From contig NZ_SJOP01000020.1 in assembly GCF_004331415.1 (NCBI RefSeq), forward strand, positions 35,485 to 99,484: a stretch of DNA of 64,000 nt. The letters are read 5' to 3'. The notes under the pieces were generated by a model that saw only the letters and a program-made list of their open reading frames with translations, did not search any database and was not told the DNA's origin. The DNA comes from Kosakonia quasisacchari (GTDB lineage Bacteria > Pseudomonadota > Gammaproteobacteria > Enterobacterales > Enterobacteriaceae). Shown here piece after piece: positions 34,983-43,531 of the stretch (its first letter is position 1; every line of letters starts with the position of its first letter). Made by a program: the position numbers and the translations under genes.

Positions 34983-35352
34983 GATGATGAACTCGGTTAA
35001 CTGTATTTATATACAGTATTGCTAAATTCAGTCACTGATCAAGAGGCGCTGCGGGCCACATTCAGGAAATCTTTGAAGTAGCAAAGAATTTAGCTAAAAA
35101 GTCTCGCCAAAAGCTGGTACCTGAAAGCGGGTGAAAATAGACTGTTCTCCGTAGGGAAAATCTCATTTATGCCTGATGCAAGCACATTGGAGCCGTTCTC
35201 TTACCGCGAGCCACTGCGTGTCGGTTTGTGAGTGCAAGCGAATAATCGGGTCTTTGCGCATATAAGTGCCGCAAACATTTAAACGTGAACGCCTGGCGAT
35301 GCGAGATACAGGCGCAACCCAAACAGATAATAAATACACACAGGAATGAGTC
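34983..35352. other. 370-base intergenic region umuD / unknown secreted protein
   Basis: Apart from the LexA box at 35001-35016 I see no gene. A 32-codon minus-strand frame ending at 35163 (starting near 35261) is open but has no relative I know and no clear ribosome-binding site. The spacer ends with CACAGGAATGAGTC before the next gene, a usable ribosome-binding site. Confidence 0.4.
35001..35016. promoter_or_regulatory. LexA (SOS) box of umuDC
   Basis: CTGTATTTATATACAG is a textbook CTGT-N8-ACAG operator with an AT-rich centre. It lies 19 bases before the umuD start. The operon should be SOS-induced. Confidence 0.95.
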
Positions 35353-36255
35353 ATGATCAAAAAAATAACCTACGCATCGGCCATGCTGCTTGCGGCCTGC
35401 ACCAGCTTTAACGCGAGTGCAGCACCTAAAACCGCAGCAAATAAATGTCCGGCAGCGATGGACGTGGATAGTGTTGAAATTCGCGATAGTCAGCAGCTTA
35501 TGATCCTGACGAAAACGGCATTAGAAAACTATGAAATGGCGGTAGCCAAAGACGCTAAGTGCGTATCAATTTATCGTGATACATATCGGGCTAAATATCT
35601 CCCTGAACTCAAGAAACTGGATGCCAGTACGTCGGAACCTGTCGTCAAATTAAAAAGCGCGCCATTGCTGGCTGCTTTTGAAAATGTTATGCAGCCTGGC
35701 GTAGATATAAAGGAAACGGATAGCAGGGTTAATGCCTACTATGAGCTCGCAAATGCCTACCTTGAGACAGCGATGCCGGGTAAATGGAAAGTATCAGAAG
35801 ATAGCGACGAAATGCGGGGCGAAAAAACGTATCTGTATACGCTGGAGTCTGAGGATGTCGCAAAGCTTTCGTCTCCCTATAAACAAGCAAAGGCGACGAT
35901 TCTGGTGATGCAGAAGGAGAAAGCAGGCGTGATTAGCGACCCGAAAATTATGTATTACGTTTCAGAGGGTCAATTAACTCTCCCTGTAGAAGGCGGTGAA
36001 ATCGCGGCGAAATATGACGACGATGGAATCAGTCGCTATGACGGTACGATATGCAGTGATGACAATCGTGCTTTCTGCCCTGATCTGACTATTTACCAGC
36101 TGTTTGCTTATCTGGATGTGCGCAGTAGCCACAAGGCTATCATTGAGTTGCCGTTCTATATTGATGGCCCTTATCAATATCATTTTAAAACCACTGGCTT
36201 AATAACCCGGCGAACAACACCGGATTACTTGCTGCCAAAAAATACAGGGAAATAG
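35353..36255 (+). CDS. Unknown exported protein, 300 residues
   Basis: I do not recognise this protein. It has a clear signal peptide, MIKKITYASAMLLAACTSFN followed by ASA-AP, giving a periplasmic or secreted product. An LAAC sequence also resembles a lipobox, so lipidation cannot be excluded. The mature part is mainly polar and contains two pairs of cysteines (NKCPAAM and DAKCVSI; GTICSDDN and RAFCPDL) that could form disulfides. Base composition is more AT-rich than core genes. It precedes a small unknown gene and the TccC-like toxin on the same strand, but 450 bases separate it from the toxin, so a functional link is uncertain. Confidence 0.75.
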   Translation: MIKKITYASAMLLAACTSFNASAAPKTAANKCPAAMDVDSVEIRDSQQLMILTKTALENYEMAVAKDAKCVSIYRDTYRAKYLPELKKLDASTSEPVVKLKSAPLLAAFENVMQPGVDIKETDSRVNAYYELANAYLETAMPGKWKVSEDSDEMRGEKTYLYTLESEDVAKLSSPYKQAKATILVMQKEKAGVISDPKIMYYVSEGQLTLPVEGGEIAAKYDDDGISRYDGTICSDDNRAFCPDLTIYQLFAYLDVRSSHKAIIELPFYIDGPYQYHFKTTGLITRRTTPDYLLPKNTGK

Positions 36256-36318
36256 CACAGCATCATAAGTTCGGTCATGTGGGGGTTACTATTTTTCGCG
36301 TATTGAGGAGATACTTAG

Positions 36319-36588
36319 ATGTTAAATATTGCCAGAAGTACCGGTAATACCACTACCGGTGTGCATATGCTACAACGCTTTAAAAATGGTTACCGCATTC
36401 GTTGCAATCGCGAGACGTTAAGGCGATTCACTTCCATCGATGTTAAGCCGGAATATCAGCATCTGTTTGGCGCAGATGGCGAGGGTATATACCATTCGGC
36501 CACCTTTCCAACTATTGCTGAAGGCGCGCAAGCCCTGTGCAGCTTCATCCAGACGGTTTGCGGCCTGGAGTGTCACTGGAAACCGTAA
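36319..36588 (+). CDS. Unknown 89-residue protein
   Basis: I do not recognise this protein. It opens MLNIARSTGNTTTGVHMLQR, is basic in its first half (KNGYRIRCNRETLRRF) and ends with a cysteine-containing segment (QTVCGLECHWKP). The ribosome-binding site TTGAGGAGA lies seven to eight bases before the ATG, which supports translation. There is no signal peptide. It lies between the exported protein and the TccC-like toxin. A chaperone or immunity role for the toxin would be a guess. Confidence 0.6.
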   Translation: MLNIARSTGNTTTGVHMLQRFKNGYRIRCNRETLRRFTSIDVKPEYQHLFGADGEGIYHSATFPTIAEGAQALCSFIQTVCGLECHWKP

Positions 36589-36648
36589 CGGTTTTGAGGA
36601 TTAGCTGTTTGTCTTATAGCCAGCCCTGAAAGTACCCACTCCAGTGCA

Positions 36649-36703
36649 AGTCTCCTATGATCTCTGTGTAGCCTGACGGGCTGCACACCATCCCCAGGAG
36701 ACT
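36649..36703 (+). promoter_or_regulatory. Predicted RNA stem covering the tccC-like ribosome-binding site
   Basis: AGTCTCCT (36649-36656) is the exact complement of AGGAGACT (36696-36703), which is the ribosome-binding site of the gene starting at 36707. A second imperfect stem, TGTGTAGCC/GGCTGCACA, lies between the arms. In the transcript these would form a stacked structure that hides the ribosome-binding site. Confidence 0.5.
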
Positions 36704-36706
36704 CCT

Positions 36707-39589
36707 ATGAGCACATCTTTATTCAGCAAAACCCCGACGGCCACGGTTCTCGACAACCGTGGCCTGACCGTGCGTGAATTCTCGTATCATCGCCATCCCG
36801 ACTCGCCGGACACTACCCGTGAGCGTATTACCCACCACCAGTACAATGTCCGTGGTTTCCTGCTGCAGAGCGCTGACCCGCGCCTGCACGATACTGGCCT
36901 TGCAAACTTCAGCTACCTGACTGGCCTGACCGGAAACGTCCTGCGTGTACAGGGCGTTGATAACGGAACGTCCGTGGCGCTGAACGATGCTGCGGGTCGA
37001 CCGTTTATGACAGTCAGCAATATTGACACCGCTGACGATGGTACAGAGAACAGAAACCAGGCCGTAACCCGCACCTGGCAGTACGAGGACGCTTCGTTGC
37101 CTGGCCGCCCGATAAGTATCACCGAGCAGGTCAACAGCGAAGCTGCCCGCATTGCAGAGCGCTTTGTCTATGCCGGTAACAGCGATGCAGAGAAGGCGCA
37201 GAACCTTGCCGGACTGCGTGTTAGCTATTACGACACCGCAGGTCTGATACAGCAGGACAGCGTTGCTCTGACGGGCGTGCTTCTCTCTGTTACCCGCCGT
37301 CTGCTGAAAGATGCGGACGACCCGAACACGGAGGTCAACTGGCAAGGGCAGGATGCTTCCGCATGGAACGACTTGCTGGAGGCGGAAACCTATATCACTC
37401 TGACAACCTCCGATGCCACCGGGGCAGTTTTGTCGACCACCGACGCAGCGGGTCACCAGCAACGTATGGCGTACGATGTGGCTGGAATGATGTCCTGCAG
37501 TTGGCTGACAGTGAAAGGCGGCACAGAGCAAATTATCGTGAAGTCTCTGACGTACTCCGCGGCGGGTCAAAAGTGGCGTGAGGAACATGGTAACGGCGTG
37601 GTGACGACATACCTTTATGAACCGGAGACACAGCGCCTGGCTGGAATAAAAACGGCGCGCCCGGAGGGACACGTTTCCGGTGCGAAAGTGTTGCAGGATC
37701 TGCGTTATGAATATGATCCCGTGGGCAACGTGCTCAGCATCAGCAACGATGCGGAAGAGACCCGTTTCTGGCGCAATCAGAAAGTCGTGCCTGAAAATAC
37801 CTACAGCTACGATAGCCTGTATCAGCTGATTAGCGCCACCGGACGCGAGATGGCAAATGCCGATCAGCAGGGCAGCAACTTACCGTCCTTCATTGTTCCC
37901 CTTCCGACAGACAGCTCAGCATATACCCGTTTTATCCGTACCTATCGCTATGATAATGGCGGTAATCTGACGCAAATACGCCACAGCGCACCCGCAACGA
38001 ACCACAGTTACACAACCGATATTACCGTCAGCGATCGCAGTAACCGGGGAGTACTAAGCACCCTGACCACTACTCCGTCTGATGTGGATGCCTTGTTCAC
38101 GGCTGGTGGACAACAAAAACAGCTGCTGGCGGGGCAGCCGCTGGTCTGGACGTCGCGTAACGAGTTGCAGAAGGTGAGCCCGGTGACGCGTGACGACAGC
38201 GCAGACGATCAGGAAAGCTACCGCTATGACGGCGGCAGCCAGCGGATCCTGAAAGTCGGCATACAGAAGACCAGCGGCAGTACGCAGATGCAGCGAGTGG
38301 TTTACCTGCCGGGGCTGGAGCTGCGAAGTACCACAAACGGCGATGCAGAAGAAAGCCTGCAGGTGATTATCGTCGGCGAAGCCGGACGGGCGCAGGTGCG
38401 TGTGCTGCACTGGGAGAGCGGCAAACCCGCAGACATCGCGAACGACCAGACACGCTACAGCTACGATAACCTGGTCGGCAGCAGCCAGCTTGAGCTGAGC
38501 GGAGAGGGCGAAATCATCAGCATGGAAGAGTTCTATCCGTACGGTGGAACGGCTCTCCTGACGGCGCGCAGCCAGGCCGAAGTAAATTACAAAACCATTA
38601 GGTACTCCGGCAAAGAGCGTGACGCAACCGGGCTGTATTACTATGGGTTCCGCTACTACCAGCCGTGGGCGGGGCGGTGGCTATCCAGTGACCGGGCAGG
38701 AACGCTTGATGGGCTAAATCTCTACAGAATGGTCAGGAATAATCCTGTAACACTGAGTGATAAAGACGGATTAATGCCGACGAAAGCGCTGGATGGCGAA
38801 GAGCAAGGATCCAGCCCGTCAGCGTCCATGTCTGGCGATACGGGGATAAAGAACAGTAAAAGAAACGACAGACGACGCAGAGTATTTAGCCCTGAAGAAA
38901 TGAGCCAGGCGCTGGAAGCACTGCGCTTAAATCCCTCTGAGAAGAGTGAACCCACACCGCTCATCGCTTCTCCGGTGGAAGAGAGCGCTGCGGATATTTC
39001 GGCAATTTCGACGAGTGAAGCGCTGACTCAGGCAGATGACGTAACGGAAAGTAGCCTGACAGCAATGGCCAGCAATACCCGCCGTAAAAGAGTGCGTAGA
39101 GTCTTTACCGAAGAGCAAAAAAAGGAAGCAATAGAAAAAATTAAACATAGCGATTTTAAAGAACCTGCTGACGTCGCCCAGGAGGCGCATATAAAAAGTG
39201 CGGCGGCACTTCATTCCGTGTCGGACAATATGCTCAACGCTGTTGATGAGGCCGCCGATATCGCGCCGAAGAAACCAGAGATGATTCTATTGGAGGGGAT
39301 AGAAATGCCATTAGCCAGTGCCGAGGCAATGGCGACGAATTTTTTAAAAAATACGGTAAAAAGAAAAGTGAAAAATGATAAAGGATGGAATCTCAAACTT
39401 TCCCTTGAAAATATAGGCAGAGCCGCGCTGGTGGGGCATGAAAACGATGTGAGAGGTTTTATTGACTTCTCACAGGAAATTGCCAAAAAAATTAATGCCA
39501 GCACGATCTCAGAGCGTGAATTTATTGATGAGGTAAAACTTTATATGCAGCGATATAAAGCGCCAATCAGTTCGCAATTATTACATTAA
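36707..39589 (+). CDS. tccC: TccC-like (Tc toxin C component) RHS-repeat protein with unknown C-terminal domain
   Basis: A 960-residue protein of the insecticidal toxin-complex C (TccC/RHS) family. The N-terminus (VLDNRGLTVREFSYHRHPDS) is typical of TccC. YD-type repeats run through residues about 60-640. The conserved RHS core ends with RYSGKERDATGLYYYGFRYY, then GRWLSSD-AGTLDGLNLYRMVRNNP and DKDGLMP near residue 687. In TcC proteins this region is an aspartyl self-protease, and the downstream part is the toxin. The roughly 270-residue tail here is lysine-rich, predicted helical, and unlike any toxin domain I recognise. No TcA or TcB gene is in the window. A second family member starts at 63,215. 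Confidence 0.88.
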   Translation: MSTSLFSKTPTATVLDNRGLTVREFSYHRHPDSPDTTRERITHHQYNVRGFLLQSADPRLHDTGLANFSYLTGLTGNVLRVQGVDNGTSVALNDAAGRPFMTVSNIDTADDGTENRNQAVTRTWQYEDASLPGRPISITEQVNSEAARIAERFVYAGNSDAEKAQNLAGLRVSYYDTAGLIQQDSVALTGVLLSVTRRLLKDADDPNTEVNWQGQDASAWNDLLEAETYITLTTSDATGAVLSTTDAAGHQQRMAYDVAGMMSCSWLTVKGGTEQIIVKSLTYSAAGQKWREEHGNGVVTTYLYEPETQRLAGIKTARPEGHVSGAKVLQDLRYEYDPVGNVLSISNDAEETRFWRNQKVVPENTYSYDSLYQLISATGREMANADQQGSNLPSFIVPLPTDSSAYTRFIRTYRYDNGGNLTQIRHSAPATNHSYTTDITVSDRSNRGVLSTLTTTPSDVDALFTAGGQQKQLLAGQPLVWTSRNELQKVSPVTRDDSADDQESYRYDGGSQRILKVGIQKTSGSTQMQRVVYLPGLELRSTTNGDAEESLQVIIVGEAGRAQVRVLHWESGKPADIANDQTRYSYDNLVGSSQLELSGEGEIISMEEFYPYGGTALLTARSQAEVNYKTIRYSGKERDATGLYYYGFRYYQPWAGRWLSSDRAGTLDGLNLYRMVRNNPVTLSDKDGLMPTKALDGEEQGSSPSASMSGDTGIKNSKRNDRRRRVFSPEEMSQALEALRLNPSEKSEPTPLIASPVEESAADISAISTSEALTQADDVTESSLTAMASNTRRKRVRRVFTEEQKKEAIEKIKHSDFKEPADVAQEAHIKSAAALHSVSDNMLNAVDEAADIAPKKPEMILLEGIEMPLASAEAMATNFLKNTVKRKVKNDKGWNLKLSLENIGRAALVGHENDVRGFIDFSQEIAKKINASTISEREFIDEVKLYMQRYKAPISSQLLH

Positions 39590-39715
39590 ATAGGGGGATA
39601 GCAGATTGTCATCGCGCCTGAGTTGGGGGCTGTTCGGCGAATCCGTTTTTACGCCTGGGCGTGAGTCAGGGTGCCTGTTTTTCTCTCTTCCACGGTTAGG
39701 TTTTTCGTGTTTTAT

Positions 39716-39744
39716 CCCTCAGCCAGTCGCTTTCTGGCTGAGGG
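39716..39744. repeat. Perfect 11-base hairpin between tccC-like gene and chemoreceptor
   Basis: CCCTCAGCCAG/CTGGCTGAGGG (39716-39726 and 39734-39744) with a seven-base loop. Neither side has a proper T run, so it may be a factor-assisted terminator for the convergent genes. The 183 bases between the genes hold nothing else I can identify. Confidence 0.5.
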
Positions 39745-39772
39745 GTAGCGGACACAAGGTTATGGAAACAGA

Positions 39773-41344
39773 TCAGGCACTCGCCGGAACCCTGAAAACA
39801 CTCACCAAATCTTTCATTACTCTGGCTTGCTCGTTGAGCATTTCAGACGCGGCAACCGACTCTTCAACCAGCGCCGCATTTTGCTGGGTAGTGGTATCAA
39901 TCTGACCGATCGCAATGTTGATTTGCTGTACGCCATCACTCTGTTCGAGGCTCGCTTGTTCGATCTCTTTCAGAATGCTGGAGACGTTATCCACGTTCTC
40001 GACCATTTCGTCCATTCTACCGTTCACCTGACGCACCATTTCCAGACCGCGCACGCTCTGCTGCGTTGAGTTTTCAATCAGCGCACGAATATCTTTCGAC
40101 GAGTTCGCCGTTTTCTGCGCCAGATTGCGAACTTCCTGTGCCACCACGGCAAACCCTTTGCCGTGTTCACCCGCGCGTGCCGCTTCAACCGCGGCGTTAA
40201 GCGCCAGGATATTGGTCTGGAAGGCGATAGAGTCAATCAAATTAATGATGTCAGACATTTTGTCCGCCGAGCTGCTGATATTGTGGATTTCCTGGGTCAG
40301 CGAGGTCATTAATTTACCGTTATCTTTCGCCGCATCACTTGCTCTTGCAGAAAGCTGCGACGCATTTGCCGTATTATCACCCGTATTCTTAACCGTTGAA
40401 GATATTTGCTCCATGGAGGCAGCGGTTTGCTCAATGGAACTGGCTTGCTCTTCCGTTCGGGCAGATAAATCGCGCGTTCCGGCCATGATCTGCGATGCGC
40501 CAGTAGCGATATTTTCCGCGCCGCTGCGGATCTCCAGCACAATTTTTTTCAGCTCTTCCTGCATGTGGCCGATTGCGCCTGTCAGTAGCCCCGTTTCGTC
40601 TTTTGAGGTGACTTTTATCTCGGTACCCAGATCGCCTTTCGCAATTCTGATTGCCGCATCAACGGCATGCTTGATAGGGCCAACAATGGCGCGTGAAATA
40701 ATGATTGCCATGATAATGCCGAATATAAAACAGATCAGAGTAATAATGATCATCACCATTCTGCTCAGGTTGTAATCATGCAAGAAATCGCTATATGACG
40801 TTTGCATTTCATCCCGTTGCAGGCTGATAAAATTATTAATCTTCTCTATATACTGGCTTTCATAATTACGTGTATTAATTGAATATTCCGTGATGGCTGC
40901 ATCAGGGTTGGTTTGAATATTGCCAATGACTTTGCTGCGAGACTGAATATACAGGCTGCGCGCGGCGGTGATTTTTTCTAACAGAGCCTGAGACGCTTTA
41001 TCATCGGCTTGTTGATTCAGTTGCTTATACAGTTCGCTTATTTGTTGAGACTTGGCTGCAAGGTCTGTAATCAACTGTGCCTTTTTAGCTGCATCTTTTT
41101 CAATGATCGCATTAAGAAACAGCGTCGTTGAGCCATTAACATCGCGGATTAAATTATTACCCAGCGCGGTGGTAGGGTAATCTTCGGTGACGATCTTGGA
41201 TATTTTATTCTTCGCTTCATCAAGCCGGTAAATCGCGTTTCCGGCAATAAAAAGTAATAACAATAATAATATCCCGAAAGATAGCATTATCTTATTTCTG
41301 ATACTTATACCATTTGGCTTGCTAATCGTTGTTGTATTTTCCAT
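39773..41344 (-). CDS. Methyl-accepting chemotaxis protein
   Basis: A 523-residue chemoreceptor. A membrane helix (IMLSFGILLLLLLFIAGNAI) is followed by a four-helix-bundle (4HB_MCP) periplasmic sensor, residues about 35-190. The second helix is MVMIIITLICFIFGIIMAII, followed by a HAMP domain and the signalling hairpin with tip AARAGEHGKGFAVVAQEV. There is no C-terminal CheR-binding pentapeptide such as NWETF; it ends VFRVPASA, so it probably depends on helper receptors for adaptation. The ligand is unknown. It is transcribed from a long AT-rich upstream region with repeated elements. Confidence 0.92.
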   Translation of the reverse strand: MENTTTISKPNGISIRNKIMLSFGILLLLLLFIAGNAIYRLDEAKNKISKIVTEDYPTTALGNNLIRDVNGSTTLFLNAIIEKDAAKKAQLITDLAAKSQQISELYKQLNQQADDKASQALLEKITAARSLYIQSRSKVIGNIQTNPDAAITEYSINTRNYESQYIEKINNFISLQRDEMQTSYSDFLHDYNLSRMVMIIITLICFIFGIIMAIIISRAIVGPIKHAVDAAIRIAKGDLGTEIKVTSKDETGLLTGAIGHMQEELKKIVLEIRSGAENIATGASQIMAGTRDLSARTEEQASSIEQTAASMEQISSTVKNTGDNTANASQLSARASDAAKDNGKLMTSLTQEIHNISSSADKMSDIINLIDSIAFQTNILALNAAVEAARAGEHGKGFAVVAQEVRNLAQKTANSSKDIRALIENSTQQSVRGLEMVRQVNGRMDEMVENVDNVSSILKEIEQASLEQSDGVQQINIAIGQIDTTTQQNAALVEESVAASEMLNEQARVMKDLVSVFRVPASA

Positions 41345-41814
41345 GGTCTTTCCTTAGTGAATTTTATCTGCATGCCTGGCCGCTATAGCGGTCGGCATCT
41401 ACGTTTTATCGGCCATGACAATGTATAGATTAGTGATCGATCGTTAAAATCTTAATAAAAATGAAAATAGATAGTTTATATCTATCAATTGTTGTGTGAT
41501 CGATCGTTGATATATTGTATAAATTTGATGCAACAATTTTTTTGAAAGAAAGTGAAATTGTTAACGTAAATTAAAGAAAGATCATGGAGAGCAGGAATAG
41601 CGTAAATGAAATGTATGGTGGCAATAGAACGTAACGCACCGATCTATAGAGGAATATTTATTGCTTAAAACAAATAATCACCTAATTAAATACTTCAGAA
41701 TTATTGCATAAGAAATGCATCAAACCAGACAGATATCGCCGCTTTTTGAATGCCGCACGGTGTCCTGTGTTCAGCGCGGCATTCATTATGGCTACTGCAG
41801 CAGCATTTTTACGG
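41345..41814. promoter_or_regulatory. AT-rich upstream region of the chemoreceptor with GATCGATC repeats
   Basis: No gene is seen. Two identical 13-mers GTGATCGATCGTT occur at 41433-41445 and 41496-41508, exactly 63 bases apart (six helical turns). Between them is the inverted repeat ATAGATA/TATCTAT (41467-41473 and 41479-41485). The arrangement suggests cooperative binding of a regulator upstream of the chemoreceptor promoter. Confidence 0.5.
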
Positions 41815-41907
41815 TCAGTTGCTGATACAGGTCAGATAAGCCGCCAGGTAAACGACACCGCAGGCAAATCCTATTTTTGCCAGAAATTGATAATCGCTTT
41901 TATCCAT
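41815..41907 (-). CDS. Putative 30-residue single-pass membrane protein
   Basis: A short frame opens MDKSDYQFLAKIGFACGVVY and continues as a single hydrophobic helix ending in a polar ISN. It begins 15 bases after the mipA-like stop on the same strand, with a G-rich sequence (AAGGTGCGGGGG) before the ATG. Its composition (polar N-terminus, one clean membrane segment) is that of genuine small membrane proteins. I do not recognise a family, and it could be chance. Confidence 0.4.
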   Translation of the reverse strand: MDKSDYQFLAKIGFACGVVYLAAYLTCISN

Positions 41908-41922
41908 GTGCCCCCGCACCTT

Positions 41923-42705
41923 TTAGAAAGTATACGTAATGGCAATCACCGCCGAGCCTTCGTTACGACGCAGTACAATTGGGCTGTCTGCCGCGTGATC
42001 GTCCAGCCAGGTGTAATTGGCGCTCAGCAATGTTCCCCAGTGGGCATCAAATTGATGGCTCCACGTCAGGCTATTATCGATCCCGTAAAATCCCTGGTCT
42101 GCGTGGTAGCGCGCATAGCCGGAACGCAGGCTTTGCTTTTGGCTGACACCGTAAAACGTATTCATATATCGGCTATCGCCAAACAGCGCGGCAGACTGAA
42201 AAGCCAGCGTATCGCGGGTGGTTTGCACCGGCAGCAAGGTGAGCGACACTTGATACTGCACACCCTGGCTGTCGGTAAGTGGCAGGGTGGCTTTGCTTTC
42301 CAGTGTCAGCCAGTCCGTGGCTTGCCAGCCAACCGCCAGCGCGGTATTCATCGTGGCATCAATATTGCCCATGCCTTTTAAGTTTTCGGCACCGTCCCGC
42401 CAGCCAGAATCACGATCGGCGCGGCCTAACGCATAGCCCAACGTATGTTCCAGATAAAAACCATTGTCGGTTTGCAGGTCATAACCCAGCCCTTTTTGCG
42501 AATCAAAAAAGAGCGCATTATCGCGAGCCTGAATCAGCGGAACCACCTGCACACGTTGCTTGTCTGAACCGCTGTAGCGCGGGGCATATTGCCCGCCAAT
42601 ACCCACTGTCACCCCGTTTTGCACGGCAGGGGTGTCGTCGGCCCTGGCCGTGGAGGCAAACAGGGCCAGCAGTGGACAGGCGCTATACAACACGGTTTTT
42701 CTCAT
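41923..42705 (-). CDS. MipA/OmpV-family outer-membrane protein
   Basis: A 260-residue beta-barrel protein with a signal peptide (MRKTVLYSACPLLALFASTA, cleaved after RA-D) and the typical MipA/OmpV opening GVTVGIGGQYAPRYSGSDKQ. The C-terminal residue is phenylalanine (AVIAITYTF), the usual outer-membrane assembly signal. E. coli MipA interacts with MltA and PBP1B; other family members are antibiotic- or osmo-responsive porin-like proteins. Upstream methionines up to 42717 are alternative starts. It is divergent from a two-component system and efflux operon, as is common for mipA-like genes near RstAB/BaeSR-type regulators. Confidence 0.85.
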   Translation of the reverse strand: MRKTVLYSACPLLALFASTARADDTPAVQNGVTVGIGGQYAPRYSGSDKQRVQVVPLIQARDNALFFDSQKGLGYDLQTDNGFYLEHTLGYALGRADRDSGWRDGAENLKGMGNIDATMNTALAVGWQATDWLTLESKATLPLTDSQGVQYQVSLTLLPVQTTRDTLAFQSAALFGDSRYMNTFYGVSQKQSLRSGYARYHADQGFYGIDNSLTWSHQFDAHWGTLLSANYTWLDDHAADSPIVLRRNEGSAVIAITYTF

Positions 42706-42835
42706 TATCATCATCACATCTCGCTGGGTGGAGTAGTATGCTGCGGCGAAGGTTCGCCATGTCCTGACAAGGAATATAGACAGGTCATATCAATAAACGG
42801 TCAGGGAATTATTAAGAAATGGTCAAGGTAAGCAA

Positions 42836-43531
42836 ATGATATCCCGTAGAGTGCTTGTGATTGAAGATGATGCCGACGCGGCCAGCGTACTGGAAGCCTA
42901 TCTGCGACGTGAAAACTATGACGTTTCGCTGGCCGGAGATGGTCTGACTGGGCTGGAAATGGCGCAGCGCTGGAAACCCGATCTGATCTTACTGGATATC
43001 ATGTTGCCGGGCATGAATGGCACCGAGGTGCTGGCGGCGCTACGACGCATTAATGATGTGCCGGTGATCATGGTCACCGCCATGGGGGATACCTCTGAGC
43101 GCATAGGGGCATTGCGATACGGAGCCGATGATTATGTGGTGAAACCGTATCACCCTGGCGAAGTGGTGGCGCGTGTGCAGGCGGTGCTGCGGCGCAGCAA
43201 ACGAACGGCCGTGCAAGAAGAGGTGCTCCGCTGGCAAACGCTGGAGGTGGATACCGTCGCCATCACGGCAATGGTAACGCAGGCTGAAAACGGTGTGCGC
43301 AGCCTGGAACTGACGCCAACCGAGTTTTCTATTCTGATAACACTGATGCGCCACCCGACCTTGCCGTTTTCCCGCCAGCACTTGCTGGAGCACTGTTTGC
43401 CGGAGAGCGAAGCGCTGGAGCGCGTGGTCGATACGCACGTCTATAACTTGCGCAAAAAGCTGGAAAACGCGGGCGTTACGGGCGTTTTAGCGAATGTGCG
43501 CGGTATTGGGTACAGGTTCCGCCAACCATGA
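42836..43531 (+). CDS. OmpR-family response regulator of the efflux locus
   Basis: A 231-residue regulator. Acidic residues VLVIEDDAD, phospho-Asp in LILLDIMLPGMNG and Lys in YVVKPYHPGEV define the receiver. The C-terminal winged helix ends VVDTHVYNLRKKLE and VRGIGYRF. It resembles BaeR/AdeR proteins that control RND pumps. Its stop overlaps the kinase start by four bases (ATGA). Likely targets are the downstream MFP/RND genes and the divergent mipA-like gene. Confidence 0.92.
   Translation: MISRRVLVIEDDADAASVLEAYLRRENYDVSLAGDGLTGLEMAQRWKPDLILLDIMLPGMNGTEVLAALRRINDVPVIMVTAMGDTSERIGALRYGADDYVVKPYHPGEVVARVQAVLRRSKRTAVQEEVLRWQTLEVDTVAITAMVTQAENGVRSLELTPTEFSILITLMRHPTLPFSRQHLLEHCLPESEALERVVDTHVYNLRKKLENAGVTGVLANVRGIGYRFRQP

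Noticed and set aside
35163..35261. Short minus-strand frame between umuD and the exported protein
   Set aside because: Thirty-two codons with no ribosome-binding site and no known relative; listed only as part of the intergenic entry.
36719..37672. Minus-strand open frame (317 codons) opposite the tccC-like gene
   Set aside because: Antisense to clear RHS coding sequence; low-complexity Arg/His/Cys-rich translation with no start signal.
41704..42381. Plus-strand open frame (225 codons) opposite the mipA-like gene
   Set aside because: The opposite frame has a signal peptide, barrel motif and terminal Phe; this frame shows neither ribosome-binding site nor recognisable domain.
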